Origin: Ensifer sp. LCM 4579
GTDB taxonomy: Bacteria > Pseudomonadota > Alphaproteobacteria > Rhizobiales > Rhizobiaceae
Assembly (NCBI RefSeq): GCF_001854885.1
Contig: NZ_MDDV01000013.1
Span: forward strand, 1 to 64,000
DNA length: 64,000 nucleotides
Direction of reading: 5' to 3'
A program made the position numbers and the translations under genes. Numbering within the stretch: position 1 is the first letter of the stretch; the number at the start of each line of letters is the position of its first letter. Shown one piece after another: positions 45,944 to 54,789 of this stretch. Below the pieces are notes generated by a model. The model saw only the letters and a program-made list of their open reading frames with translations. It made no database searches and had not been told where the DNA came from.

Positions 45944-47005
45944 GTGGGACACGTTCAATCATCGGAGGCCAGAGCCGCCCCGCAGGCGCACCGTCTGAAA
46001 ATCGGCTTCGTCCTCGCACGTTCCTTCACGCTGTCAGCCTTCGCCTTGTTCGTGGACACACTGCGGCTGGCGAGCGACCAACTCGACCGATCAGGCCGGA
46101 TCCTGGCGGATTGGCAGGTCCTCGGCAGTACCCGGCACCTGGTTACCTCGAGCTGCGGCGTTCAGGTTGCCCCCACGTCGGATTTCGTCGATCCCCGCCA
46201 GTTCGATTACATTGCAGTCGTCGGAGGCCTGCTTACCGTCGAGCAGCCAGTTGACCATGAAACCATCCGGTTTCTCAAACTCACCGCTTCCAAAGGGGTG
46301 CCGTTGCTCGGTCTGTGCACCGGGTCCTTCGTCCTGGCGGAAGCCGGCCTGATGAAAGGACACGAGGCGTGTGTGAGCTGGCTTCACTTTCATGAGTTCC
46401 GCGAACGGTTTCCCGATCATGACGTCCGGCCGGACCGGCTGTTCAACCTGGAGCGCAAGCGCGGCTCGTGTGCAGGGGGAAGCAGTGCCGCCGACCTCGC
46501 CGCCGCACTGGTGAGACGACATATCAGCCGGGATGCCGAGCGAAATGCGCTCGAAGTGCTGCAGATCGAAAAGGCCCGTTCCCAGTTCGACATCCAGACG
46601 CGACAGCCGCTTTGCGAACATTTCAACGACTCCCGTGTCGCGGCCGCGCTGATCACGATGGAGCAGCATCTTGAAGGCGGGATTACCATTGATGGGCTTG
46701 CCGCCTCGGTCGGGCTCTCAAGGCGCCAACTTGAGCGGCTGTTCACCGAGAAGGCGAGGATGTCTCCCGCGCTGGCGTTCCGTCGCCTCCGATTGGATCG
46801 GGCGAGGCAGATCCTGCTGACGAGCAAGAAGCCGATCATCGAGGTTGCGCTCGACGTCGGCTTTGTGAACACGTCCCACTTTACCAAGGAGTTTCGGCGC
46901 ACCTACGGCACGACGCCCGCAGAAATCCGAAATTCCGCAGCCAATCGAGAAGCGCCTGGGGAACTGCTCTTTACGAGATGCGTTCCATCCAAGTCGTCTT
47001 CTTGA
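45944..47005 (+). CDS. GlxA-type AraC regulator with GATase1-like domain
   Basis: 353 residues from GTG. An N-terminal DJ-1/PfpI-like domain (residues about 18-190; elbow LGLCTGSFVLAEAG) is joined to an AraC domain (about 230-330: IDGLAASVGLSRRQLERLF and EVALDVGFVNTSHFTKEFRRTYG). The class includes GbdR, CdhR and the sarcosine sensor SouR of Pseudomonas. Downstream of a locus that makes sarcosine, it may sense sarcosine or creatine; this is inference. GAGGAG lies 9 bases before the GTG. Confidence 0.88.
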   Translation: MGHVQSSEARAAPQAHRLKIGFVLARSFTLSAFALFVDTLRLASDQLDRSGRILADWQVLGSTRHLVTSSCGVQVAPTSDFVDPRQFDYIAVVGGLLTVEQPVDHETIRFLKLTASKGVPLLGLCTGSFVLAEAGLMKGHEACVSWLHFHEFRERFPDHDVRPDRLFNLERKRGSCAGGSSAADLAAALVRRHISRDAERNALEVLQIEKARSQFDIQTRQPLCEHFNDSRVAAALITMEQHLEGGITIDGLAASVGLSRRQLERLFTEKARMSPALAFRRLRLDRARQILLTSKKPIIEVALDVGFVNTSHFTKEFRRTYGTTPAEIRNSAANREAPGELLFTRCVPSKSSS

Positions 47006-47177
47006 CCGCTTCACGGTGTAGCCATGCAGTGCGCATAGACATTTCTGTCGTGCCGAGTGTGGACGGCAGCCCCTATTGGCGGCGGAGTCAGACTGCCTTC
47101 TGAGCTCAAAAGTTCGCATAATGTATTAACGGGAACCGCGTTGCTCCGCGCCAGCATCTAGGCCGTAGGCTGCACCC

Positions 47178-47597
47178 TTAACGGAGTTCCTCAATCAACT
47201 CGGGATGATGATCGAGTAGACGTAGCAACTGACTGGTCGGGCCGCTTGGCTCGACCAAACCCCGCTCGTACTTATCGAAGGCATTTTCCCCAACCTTGAG
47301 AAGGCCGCCAGCCTCACGCTGAGACAGTTTTAATTTCTTGCGCACCCTTTTTATGGTGGCAGGCGAGGGAATGCCCTCGACCTCCTCTTTCAAAGCCCTC
47401 AAGGCCGCGTCGGTAACGGCCATGTCGTCACCCATATGAATGCCCTCGTCACCGTTTTCCGGATAGTATCCCGGAAGTTCGATGGTTTTGCTCTTGCCCT
47501 TATAAGTGACCACGAAGGGGCGCACGCCCCGGCGTAGCATCTCGCCGGTCTCGGGGGAGGCCATCGTGTCGGGCAGATCCGTTTTTGATACTGCCAT
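47178..47597 (-). CDS. mqsA: MqsA-family antitoxin
   Basis: 139 residues. The N-terminal part (SPETGEMLRRGVRPFVVTYKG) is of the short rhizobial MqsA type without the CxxC zinc finger of Escherichia coli MqsA. The C-terminal XRE helix-turn-helix (ATIKRVRKKLKLSQREAGGLL then FDKYERG) would bind the operator at 47911-47931. The start codon is one base after the mqsR stop, so the genes are coupled. Confidence 0.82.
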   Translation of the reverse strand: MAVSKTDLPDTMASPETGEMLRRGVRPFVVTYKGKSKTIELPGYYPENGDEGIHMGDDMAVTDAALRALKEEVEGIPSPATIKRVRKKLKLSQREAGGLLKVGENAFDKYERGLVEPSGPTSQLLRLLDHHPELIEELR

Positions 47598-47598
47598 C

Positions 47599-47902
47599 TC
47601 ACTTCTCCTTGAAAGACATGACCACGAATTCGGTGATGACGTCCGCCTGGAACTTCACGTAGAGAACCATTCCTCGTGCTGGCACGTGATAGACGTCCTG
47701 CCACACGCGATGATCCGCAAAGGTCGTCATCGACTTATAGAACATCCGCCGCTCAATCCCGGCGATCGTTTCCACAACACCCGCCCGGTCGAAGCCCAAT
47801 GCTGTGGCATTTCGAAGGGCCGCTGCGGTCATCGCAAGCGTCTCGACCGATCCGAGCGCGCCTTGATGCCTCGAGATCGTGGGTCGGGCGCAGTTTCTCC
47901 AT
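47599..47902 (-). pseudogene. mqsR: MqsR-like toxin gene with a frameshift
   Basis: The 3' part encodes a clear MqsR-like RNase domain: LAMTAAALRNATALGFDRAG, IERRMFYKSMTTFADHRVWQDVYHVPA and FVVMSFKEK. The expected start MEKLRPTHDLEA is read from the ATG at 47902 in a different frame. After about 12 codons (near 47865) the frames part by one base, so no single frame joins them. One base gained, or two lost, in GAGGCATCAAGG would explain it. Either the toxin is dead or the sequence has an error. An alternative start at 47967 in the downstream frame gives an N-terminus unlike MqsR. Confidence 0.78.
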
Positions 47903-47910
47903 GCCCTTAA

Positions 47911-47931
47911 ATGCCACCTTAATGGTGGCAT
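47911..47931. promoter_or_regulatory. mqsRA operator palindrome
   Basis: ATGCCACC (47911-47918) and GGTGGCAT (47924-47931) are perfect inverted arms around TTAAT, 8 bases upstream of the mqsR ATG. Known mqsRA promoters are autoregulated by MqsA through palindromes at this position. Confidence 0.75.
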
Positions 47932-48261
47932 TTCAAGAGGTCGTGTGAGGCTTAAGGGAGTGTGCAATTGGCCCCATGCACGGCTCCGTGGCGCCCAGGG
48001 ACCGGGTCGTCACCGTTTGCACGAGAAATCGCAATCTGCGAAGACCTGTCACGCGTTCTTTTTCGACGCGAACGGGTATTGGGTTCTAATCTCGATCAAG
48101 GTGAGGGAGGGCTGCTGCCTCTAACAGGTCCACGAGTGATGTGGACCGGGCAAGCAAGTCCGAGAATGGCCGGATATGTCCGCCATTCGTCCAGCGGCGT
48201 GCTTTTGCCCTGTATCGGAAGGGCTATTCTCGGCTATCCTCAAAACTCGGGAGTATGAGAA
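47932..48261. other. Intergenic region, promoters only
   Basis: 330 bases between the mqsRA operator and the isochorismatase-family gene. Short frames are present but none has a ribosome site or known product. It must hold promoters for both directions. Confidence 0.45.
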
Positions 48262-48822
48262 ATGTCCGAACAGAAAGCGGCGCTGCTTGTCATCGACGCC
48301 CAGGAATCCTTCCGCCAGAGATCGTACTGGAATCCGGCGGAGGTGGCTTTCTATCTTGAGCGCCAGCAAGCGCTGATCGATGGGGCGCGTGCCGCAGGCA
48401 TTCCCGTCGTGCGGATCCTCCATGTCGATGATGATGGGCCCTTCAGGCTCGAAAGCGGCCATGTGCGCACGCTCGAGGAATTGCGGCTCGAACCCGACGT
48501 CACGTTCCACAAGCATCGCCATTCGGCGCTGGTCGGTTCCGGCCTTGACGTCTGGCTGGTCGAGAACGGCATCCGCCGCCTGATTGTCTCCGGCATCCGC
48601 ACCGAGCAGTGCTGCGAAACCACCACGCGGCATGCCTCGGACCTCGGCTGGGATGTCGATTTCGTCTCGGAAGCGACGCTGACCTTCCCGATGACCCATG
48701 CCTCGGGGGAAACCTTCGATGCCGCGGCAATCCGCAGGCGCACGGAACTGGTGCTCGCCGGCCGCTTCGCCCGTATCGTGACCGTCGAGGAAGCGCTGGC
48801 AAGAAGGGCGCTCGCCGCATGA
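48262..48822 (+). CDS. Isochorismatase-family cysteine hydrolase
   Basis: 186 residues. The fold and catalytic residues are visible: Asp in LLVIDAQESFRQRS, Lys in VTFHKHRHSALVGSG and Cys in VSGIRTEQCCETTTRHA. Relatives hydrolyse amides such as nicotinamide, ureidoacrylate or N-carbamoyl compounds, or isochorismate. The substrate cannot be decided. It overlaps the following GlxA-type regulator gene by 4 bases, so its expression is tied to that regulator. Confidence 0.87.
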   Translation: MSEQKAALLVIDAQESFRQRSYWNPAEVAFYLERQQALIDGARAAGIPVVRILHVDDDGPFRLESGHVRTLEELRLEPDVTFHKHRHSALVGSGLDVWLVENGIRRLIVSGIRTEQCCETTTRHASDLGWDVDFVSEATLTFPMTHASGETFDAAAIRRRTELVLAGRFARIVTVEEALARRALAA

Positions 48823-49823
48823 ACAGGACCGGCCCGGCAGATGAACCGCAGATCATTCCGGTATTCACGCTGGTGCCGCCGGAGGCGCTGCTGATCGATA
48901 TCGCCGGGCCGCTCGAAGTGCTGCGCTACACGAATCTCGAGCAGCAATTGCTCCGCTTCGACTGCCGCTACATTTCTGCGACCCCGGGCCAGACGACCTC
49001 GATCGGGCTCAGGCTGGACGGTCTGGAGACGTTGCCCGAAAGGCTTCCGCCAGGGTCGATGCTGGTTATCTCCGGCAGTCTCTCGGTCGGCCAAGCCGAA
49101 CTTGGCGCCTGTCCTCAGTTGCAGCACCTGCGCGACTGGCTGCGCAGGGCCGTGACGGCGGATACCCGGTTGGTGACGATCTGCTCCGGCGCGTTGCTCG
49201 CCGCTGCCGCCGGACTGCTGGACAGCCGGCAATGCACGACTCATTCGGATTGCATCGAGGAATTGCGGGCGATTGCGCCGACCGCCTCGGTGTTGGAGAA
49301 CCGGCTCTATGTCGAGGACGGCAACCGTTTTTCGAGCGCCGGCATTTCCACCGGCATCGACCTCATGCTGCATGTGGTGGGACGGCTCACCTCCGCGCAA
49401 GTTGCCCTTGCCGTTGCCCGTCGTATGGTGATCTATCTGAGGCGCAGCGGCTCGGATCCGCAATTGTCGCCTTGGCTTTCCGGCCGCAATCACATCCATC
49501 CGGCAATCCACCGCATCCAGGACGCCGTGATGGGCGATCCGGCGCGCGACTGGAACCTCGGCGATCTGGCGCGGCTCGGGGCGCTGAGCGAACGTCACGT
49601 GACGCGGCTCTTTCGCGCACATACGGGCCTGTCGGTGACGGCCTATGTCAACGCCATGCGCGTCGCATTGGCCCGCGACCTGCTGACCCAGAGCCGTCTC
49701 GACATGGAAAGCGTTGCCGAACGTGCCGGCTTTTCCTCGACGCGGCACCTGCGCCGCGTCTGGGCCGCGCACAATTCCGCGCCGCCTAGTCGCTATCGCC
49801 GGGAGAGATTGGAGGACGCGTAA
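48819..49823 (+). CDS. GlxA-type AraC regulator
   Basis: 334 residues. The N-terminal DJ-1/PfpI-like domain (about 12-185; elbow VTICSGALLAAAAGLL) is followed by an AraC domain (about 225-320: LGDLARLGALSERHVTRLFR and MESVAERAGFSSTRHLRRVW). The architecture is the same as the regulator at 45944, but the sequences differ clearly. It probably controls its coupled isochorismatase-family gene. There is no clear ligand. Confidence 0.88.
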   Translation: MNRTGPADEPQIIPVFTLVPPEALLIDIAGPLEVLRYTNLEQQLLRFDCRYISATPGQTTSIGLRLDGLETLPERLPPGSMLVISGSLSVGQAELGACPQLQHLRDWLRRAVTADTRLVTICSGALLAAAAGLLDSRQCTTHSDCIEELRAIAPTASVLENRLYVEDGNRFSSAGISTGIDLMLHVVGRLTSAQVALAVARRMVIYLRRSGSDPQLSPWLSGRNHIHPAIHRIQDAVMGDPARDWNLGDLARLGALSERHVTRLFRAHTGLSVTAYVNAMRVALARDLLTQSRLDMESVAERAGFSSTRHLRRVWAAHNSAPPSRYRRERLEDA

Positions 49824-49945
49824 TGCGCCGTTGAGTGCGGTGGGCCATTGCGCAAGGCAGCATACCCTCATCCCGCGAAACGCTGCGGCAAAGCCTTGTC
49901 GGCGGCAAAGCCCCGGGCAAGACCTGAAAAGAGTCTGTCCTCGGC

Positions 49946-50401
49946 CTAAAGCTTCATCAAGAGCTGCAGCGATCGGATGAGTTCTGAGGACACCCGATCG
50001 CCGAGTTCGGCTCTCAATTCTTTATCATACTCGTTCGCACGATGGCCAAGGTCCCGAAAGGCTGTCTGCCCCTTCTCGGTGAGGCTCAGGATCTCCGCGC
50101 GCCGGTCGTCTTCGCTCGGCCTTCGCAGGAGGAAGCCCTCGGATTCGAGCGCCGAGACTGCGCGGCTGACCTTCGTCTTTTCGACATGCGAGACGACACA
50201 TATGTCCTTCGCCGTCATCGCACCAAACTTGCCGAGATTGGCCATCACACGCCACTGGGTCCGCGTCATGCCGTAAAGGTCGCGGTAAACGGCCTGAAAG
50301 GAGCGCGAGGTCGCCTCCGCCGCCTGGTTCAGCATATAAGGAAGAAATTGCTCGAGATCGAAATCCGGATCCGTGTTCCGCTCTACCATTCCGACATCCA
50401 T
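49946..50401 (-). CDS. MarR-family regulator of homogentisate genes
   Basis: About 151 residues with a winged helix: YGMTRTQWRVMANLGKFGAMTAKDI, EKTKVSRAVSALESEGFL and the wing RRPSEDDRRAEILSLTEKG. The start could be 50401 or 50389. It lies just downstream of maiA on the same strand and near the divergent hmgA promoter, which holds a perfect palindrome. It is likely the repressor of maiA/hmgA, released by homogentisate or a maleylacetoacetate-like metabolite. Confidence 0.85.
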   Translation of the reverse strand: MDVGMVERNTDPDFDLEQFLPYMLNQAAEATSRSFQAVYRDLYGMTRTQWRVMANLGKFGAMTAKDICVVSHVEKTKVSRAVSALESEGFLLRRPSEDDRRAEILSLTEKGQTAFRDLGHRANEYDKELRAELGDRVSSELIRSLQLLMKL

Positions 50402-50440
50402 TGTCCTGCGGCGCGACCCTGCCACAGGACGGCAAACAAG

Positions 50441-51073
50441 TCACGATCGTACTCGGTCGGGATGCGCCGCAATGAAGGCGGGGATATCCTCAAGACGCGA
50501 TGAAAGAGCGTCCGTTTTCGGGAAGCGGTCCATGTCGACGCCCCAGCGACGGGCGTTGTAGATCTGCGGCACCAGGCAGATGTCAGCCAGGGTCAGGCTG
50601 TCGCCATGGCAGTAGAGATCGTCGGGGTCGTTTGCAAGCATCCCTTCGAAACCGGCAAGCCCATCGCTGATGAAGTGCTTCATCCAGTCCTCGATCGTCG
50701 TACCGCCAAGCGACACCGCATGCCGCGCGACCCGAAGATTGCACACCGGATGAATTTCCATGGCGATGGCATAGCTCAGCGCTCGTACCCTTGCCCTTCC
50801 GACCGGATCGGCGGGCAACCAGCCGGCGGACCGCGTTTCATCGAGATATTCGAGTATTGCCAGAGACTGGGTCAGTTCGACCCCGTCGATCGCCAGTGTC
50901 GGCACCAGACCCTGGGGATTGCGCGCCAGGTTTTCCTCGCTCCGTTGCGCACCGGAAAGGAGATCGACGGGCCGGCTCTCGTAAGCCATCCCGAGCAGAT
51001 TGAGCCCGATGCGGACGCGATAGGAGGCGGAGGACCGCCAGTAGTCAAAAAGAACCCCGTCGCTATGGCTCAT
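50441..51073 (-). CDS. maiA: Maleylacetoacetate isomerase (zeta-class GST)
   Basis: 210 residues. The zeta-GST signature [15 protein letters not shown] holds the active-site Ser pair near residue 14. [27 protein letters not shown] and [21 protein letters not shown] complete the fold. It converts maleylacetoacetate to fumarylacetoacetate in tyrosine/phenylalanine breakdown. The ATG at 51073 is chosen over 51085. It is divergent from hmgA. Confidence 0.9.
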   Translation of the reverse strand: MSHSDGVLFDYWRSSASYRVRIGLNLLGMAYESRPVDLLSGAQRSEENLARNPQGLVPTLAIDGVELTQSLAILEYLDETRSAGWLPADPVGRARVRALSYAIAMEIHPVCNLRVARHAVSLGGTTIEDWMKHFISDGLAGFEGMLANDPDDLYCHGDSLTLADICLVPQIYNARRWGVDMDRFPKTDALSSRLEDIPAFIAAHPDRVRS

Positions 51074-51109
51074 CTTCCATTCCATCCTTGCGCTCCGTCA
51101 AACTTTATC

Positions 51110-51137
51110 TTGACAAAGTTGCGAATGCAACTATCTA
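51110..51137 (+). promoter_or_regulatory. hmgA promoter
   Basis: A perfect -35 TTGACA (51110-51115) and TATCTA (51132-51137) are spaced by 16 bases, 38 bases upstream of the hmgA ATG at 51175. The spacer contains the palindrome listed separately. Confidence 0.7.
51117..51132. promoter_or_regulatory. MarR operator in the hmgA promoter
   Basis: AGTTGC (51117-51122) and GCAACT (51127-51132) form a perfect inverted repeat with GAAT between. It sits between the -35 and -10 boxes. A bound MarR dimer there would block RNA polymerase. Confidence 0.7.
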
Positions 51138-51174
51138 CTCAGGGCTCCTGAGACAGAGCCTTTCGGAGCAGACG

Positions 51175-52539
51175 ATGACTCACCATCCGCTTGCCCCCGG
51201 CATGATCCGGGCCCTCAGCAACACCGGTCCGCATGAAGGCTATATGCCGGGTTTCGGCAACGACTTCGAGACCGAAGCATTGCCCGGGGCGCTGCCGCAG
51301 GGCCAGAATTCGCCGCAGAAATGCAATTACGGCCTCTATGCGGAGCAGCTGTCCGGCACAGCCTTCACCGCCCCGCGCGGCCAGAACGAGCGCACCTGGT
51401 GCTATCGCATACGGCCGAGCGTCAAGCACACAACCAGGTTCGACAAGATCGACATTCCCCACTGGAAGTCGGCGCCGCATATTCTCCCCGATGTCACCTC
51501 GCTCGGGCAGTACCGCTGGGACCCGATCCCCCATGCCGACGAAGACCTAACCTGGGTCACGGGCATGAAGACCGTCACCACCGCCGGCGATGTGAATATC
51601 CAGACCGGCATGGCGGCCCATGTCTATCTCGTGACCCAATCCATGGTGGACGAATATTTCTATTCCGCCGACGGCGAACTGCTGGTCGTACCGCAGGAAG
51701 GCCGGTTGCGCTTCTCAACCGAGCTTGGCGTCATCGATCTGGAGCCGAAGGAGATCGCCATCCTGCCGCGCGGCCTCGTCTACCGCGTCGAGGTGCTGGA
51801 AGGCCCCTGCCGCGGCTTCGTCTGCGAAAACTATGGCCAGAAGTTCCACCTGCCCAATCGAGGGCCGATCGGGGCAAATTGCCTGGCCAATCCGCGCGAT
51901 TTCAAATGCCCGGTCGCAGCCTTCGAGGATCGCGAGGTTCCCTCGCGCGTCGTTCTCAAATGGTGTGGCCAATTCCACGAGACGAAGATCGGCCACTCGC
52001 CGCTCGATATCGTGGCATGGCACGGCAATTACTGCGCATATAAATACGATCTGCGCACCTATGCACCTGTCGGCGCGATCCTGTTCGATCATCCCGATCC
52101 GTCGATCTTCACGGTGCTGACTGCGCCGTCCGGGCAGGAGGGCACGGCAAACATCGATTTCGTGCTCTTCCGCGATCGATGGATGGTTGCCGAGCACTCC
52201 TTCCGCCCGCCATGGTACCACAAGAACATCATGTCGGAGCTCATGGGCAACATCTATGGCGTCTATGACGCCAAGCCGCAGGGCTTTGCGCCGGGCGGCA
52301 TGAGCCTTCACAATTGCATGTTGCCGCATGGGCCGGACCGCAATGCTTTCGAGCATGGATCGAACGAGCCGATGGTGCCGCAGTTCCAGGCCGAAACCAT
52401 GAGCTTCATGTTCGAAACCAGATTTCCGCAGCACCTGACGGAATGGGCGGTCAAGAATGCTCCGCTGCAGGACGACTACATCGATTGCTGGGACAGCCTC
52501 GAGAAGAAGTTCGACGGCACGCCGGGCATCAAGCCCTGA
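51175..52539 (+). CDS. hmgA: Homogentisate 1,2-dioxygenase
   Basis: 454 residues, full length for HmgA. It has [53 protein letters not shown] and the iron-site segment [14 protein letters not shown] (His and Glu ligands) with [14 protein letters not shown] supplying the second His. It cleaves the homogentisate ring to maleylacetoacetate, the substrate of the divergent MaiA. The fumarylacetoacetate hydrolase gene is not in the window. Confidence 0.95.
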   Translation: MTHHPLAPGMIRALSNTGPHEGYMPGFGNDFETEALPGALPQGQNSPQKCNYGLYAEQLSGTAFTAPRGQNERTWCYRIRPSVKHTTRFDKIDIPHWKSAPHILPDVTSLGQYRWDPIPHADEDLTWVTGMKTVTTAGDVNIQTGMAAHVYLVTQSMVDEYFYSADGELLVVPQEGRLRFSTELGVIDLEPKEIAILPRGLVYRVEVLEGPCRGFVCENYGQKFHLPNRGPIGANCLANPRDFKCPVAAFEDREVPSRVVLKWCGQFHETKIGHSPLDIVAWHGNYCAYKYDLRTYAPVGAILFDHPDPSIFTVLTAPSGQEGTANIDFVLFRDRWMVAEHSFRPPWYHKNIMSELMGNIYGVYDAKPQGFAPGGMSLHNCMLPHGPDRNAFEHGSNEPMVPQFQAETMSFMFETRFPQHLTEWAVKNAPLQDDYIDCWDSLEKKFDGTPGIKP

Positions 52540-52589
52540 TCGCCCGACGCCGGCCCTCCGGATTGTGCTGACGATGGGAAACCAGATCA

Positions 52590-53270
52590 ATGCGCATCAA
52601 TGAAGACCTGACAAGACCAGTGATCGTCCACGCGGCTAAACTCGACTGGGTTCCAAGCCCTTCATCGGGCGTCGATCGCCGCATGCTTTACCGCATCGGC
52701 GGTGAGGTCGCCCGCGCGACTTCCATCGTGCGCTACGCGCCGGGAAGCGCCTTCCCACGCCATGTCCATAGCGGCGGCGAGGAAATTCTCGTGCTCGAGG
52801 GGACGTTCCAGGACGAGCATGGCGACTACCCGGCGGGGTGCTATTTCCGTAACCCGCCCGGCACCTCGCATGTGCCGGCATCAAAAGACGGCTGCACGAT
52901 CTTTGTGCGTCTCTGGCAGTATCGCGAGGGTGACGAGACGCAAATCGTTCGGCAGCCTGGCGTGGGCGCGGCAGCGCCGTTGCGCGAGGGGGCCGAGGCC
53001 GCGCGCGTGCTGTTCGACGATGGGAAGGAGCGCGTCTTGATCGAAGACTGGCGGCCGGGTTCGACGGTAATCGTTGAAAACCAGCGCGGTCTCGAGTTCC
53101 TCGTGCTTACCGGCAGCCTCACGGTGGGGAGTGAGCAACTGGGACCGCAGAGCTGGGGCCGGATGCCCGCAGGCGAACCTCTTGAAGCGGGTGTTGGCTC
53201 CGAGGGAACGCAGATCTGGATCAAGGATGCGCCCCTTCAGCATCCAGACGTGCTGCAGATGCCCGCATGA
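52590..53270 (+). CDS. ChrR-like double cupin protein
   Basis: 226 residues with two cupin barrels. The first carries PRHVHSGGEEILVLEGTFQDEHG and RNPPGTSHVP, metal-site patterns of ChrR-like cupins. The second (residues about 135-220) lacks the full His set. It lacks the zinc-binding anti-sigma domain of true ChrR. It follows hmgA by 50 bases and may act on or sense a pathway intermediate; the function is unknown. Confidence 0.8.
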   Translation: MRINEDLTRPVIVHAAKLDWVPSPSSGVDRRMLYRIGGEVARATSIVRYAPGSAFPRHVHSGGEEILVLEGTFQDEHGDYPAGCYFRNPPGTSHVPASKDGCTIFVRLWQYREGDETQIVRQPGVGAAAPLREGAEAARVLFDDGKERVLIEDWRPGSTVIVENQRGLEFLVLTGSLTVGSEQLGPQSWGRMPAGEPLEAGVGSEGTQIWIKDAPLQHPDVLQMPA

Positions 53271-53293
53271 AACGACGCCATGACTTTGCCTGA

Positions 53294-53641
53294 TCAGCGG
53301 AGACGGCTATCGGACCTGGACTCGCGTGCCCTTGTCCGGGTGTTGGCAAATTCGCTCGGGCGATTGTTGTTGGCCGCGATGATTTGTCGAGGCCGCCCCT
53401 TTGCAACCTGTCCGATCCGGCCCTTCTGATATTTCATGAGTCTCGCCGGCGGGTCGAGGAAGGTTACCAGCAGGAAGCCGACAGGCACGAGCAGATAGGC
53501 CGGAATACCTGTGCCGGCACTTGTCAGAAACGCAATCGCCATGGCGATTGCAATATAGACCGCGAATGCGAGCGGGCTGGCTAGCAGCCGAAAGGCGAAA
53601 TCGGAAGGGCGATTTTTCCGTTCGATGAACGAGTAAGCCAT
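53294..53641 (-). CDS. Small membrane protein of unknown function
   Basis: About 115 residues from the ATG at 53641, which has GGGAG 8 bases upstream. Two hydrophobic segments (SPLAFAVYIAIAMAIAFL and IPAYLLVPVGFLLVTFL) are joined by a short loop. The C-terminus is basic and Arg-rich (GRPRQIIAANNNRPSEF onward). I do not recognise a family. A TCGGACC motif at 53763-53769 lies upstream, as in the neighbouring two-component locus, so it may belong to that regulon. Confidence 0.6.
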   Translation of the reverse strand: MAYSFIERKNRPSDFAFRLLASPLAFAVYIAIAMAIAFLTSAGTGIPAYLLVPVGFLLVTFLDPPARLMKYQKGRIGQVAKGRPRQIIAANNNRPSEFANTRTRARESRSDSRLR

Positions 53642-53762
53642 TGCGGGGTCTCCCAAATAGAACCTCAGTTCGTCATTGGCCGTTGCCCCCTCGGCGCTGA
53701 TTCGCACCATATGGAACGGGCGAGCTGCTTGGCAACGACCCTAAGACCTTTGGATGAGAAGA

Positions 53763-53778
53763 TCGGACCAAGGTCCTA
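53763..53778 (+). promoter_or_regulatory. TCGGACC / AAGGTCCTA motif, site A
   Basis: TCGGACC (53763-53769) runs straight into CAAGGTCCTA, the reverse complement of the TAGGACCTT seen at 58430-58438. It lies upstream of the small membrane protein gene (minus) and downstream of the EAL gene. It is the first of several copies around the two-component system. Confidence 0.45.
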
Positions 53779-53873
53779 CATGTCAAAGCTGTAGCGAAGG
53801 TCGTCGCGATCGACGCAAGGCGCGGTAACAGCCGTAGGTTAGGCCGTGATCTCTTATACCGCCGTGCGGGCTT

Positions 53874-54731
53874 TCAGACGCGCAATGGTCGCAGTGGCTC
53901 TTTGAAACTGCGCATCGGGCTTTGCGAAAATCGGTTCCGATTTTCAAGCCGATGCGCGAGTGGGTTCCCGCGCTGGACCAGCGGGCGAAACGGTTCGGAA
54001 TAGATGGGCGGCAGGGTTGGCTCCGACAGGAGAGGGCCCTGCACATGGGTCGCTCCGGCGGTCCTTGCTGCTTCGAGCTGCGCGTAGGTCTCGATACCTT
54101 CGATCACCACGATCGATGCCGAGCGGGACGTCCGGGCAACAATGTGGCGGAGCATGGATGCGGCGTCGCCCCGGCCATGCCGTAGCAAAGATGCATCGAC
54201 TTTGACAATGTCGACGGGGAAGGGCAGGAGCGTGCCGGCGATCGCCTGTTCGGTTCCGAACGCCTCTATCGCAATCCGGTATCCGAGCGTGCGGGCGCTC
54301 TGGAGCATCGCGGCCGAATGCGCCGTCAACGCAACGCTTCCCGCAAGTTCGAGAATCATGCGCCGCGCCACTGCTCGGTGTTTGAAGAGCAATTCGTACA
54401 AAGTTCCCGAGCTGTGCTTGTCGACCAGATCCGAAGCCTGGATGTTGCAGCCCAACGCACAGGACGGACGACGGGCCAGCCAGCCCAATGCGAGTTGGAG
54501 GAGATACCGGTCGAAGGCCGGGCCAACGCCCGAAATTTCGGGCATCGCCGATAGCTCTTCACTGGTTCGGATCGTGCCATCGGACTCGGTGAACCTGCCC
54601 AGGCACTCCGAATAGAGGACCTTTGCCGGGTCGTCGACCGCGTTGATCTGCTGCAGGGAAAACCCGATCCGTTCTTGCCCCATCGCCTGCGGCACGCCGC
54701 CGCCCGCGAGGTCGAGTTTCTCTACATTCAT
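53874..54731 (-). CDS. Degenerate EAL-domain protein
   Basis: 285 residues. The EAL fold is traceable: ECL (42-44) in place of EAL, Asn96, Glu128, Lys177/Asp179 in VDIVKVDAS, EGIETY (211-216) and Gln231. But the DDFGT metal motif reads EAFGT (156-160), so both metal-binding Asp residues are lost. Enzymatic c-di-GMP hydrolysis is unlikely; it may bind the nucleotide or act as a regulatory protein. The start at 54731 has GAGG 8 bases upstream. A GTG at 54758 is possible. It lies next to a secreted protein gene and the two-component operon. Confidence 0.75.
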   Translation of the reverse strand: MNVEKLDLAGGGVPQAMGQERIGFSLQQINAVDDPAKVLYSECLGRFTESDGTIRTSEELSAMPEISGVGPAFDRYLLQLALGWLARRPSCALGCNIQASDLVDKHSSGTLYELLFKHRAVARRMILELAGSVALTAHSAAMLQSARTLGYRIAIEAFGTEQAIAGTLLPFPVDIVKVDASLLRHGRGDAASMLRHIVARTSRSASIVVIEGIETYAQLEAARTAGATHVQGPLLSEPTLPPIYSEPFRPLVQRGNPLAHRLENRNRFSQSPMRSFKEPLRPLRV

Positions 54732-54789
54732 CAGTCGACCTCTTTCGTTCAGCTTCACCGGCGGCGCCCAACTTATCGATAGGTCGGGA

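Noticed and set aside
48351-49871. Long minus-strand open frame (506 codons)
   Set aside because: Antisense to the isochorismatase and GlxA genes, which carry clear domains.
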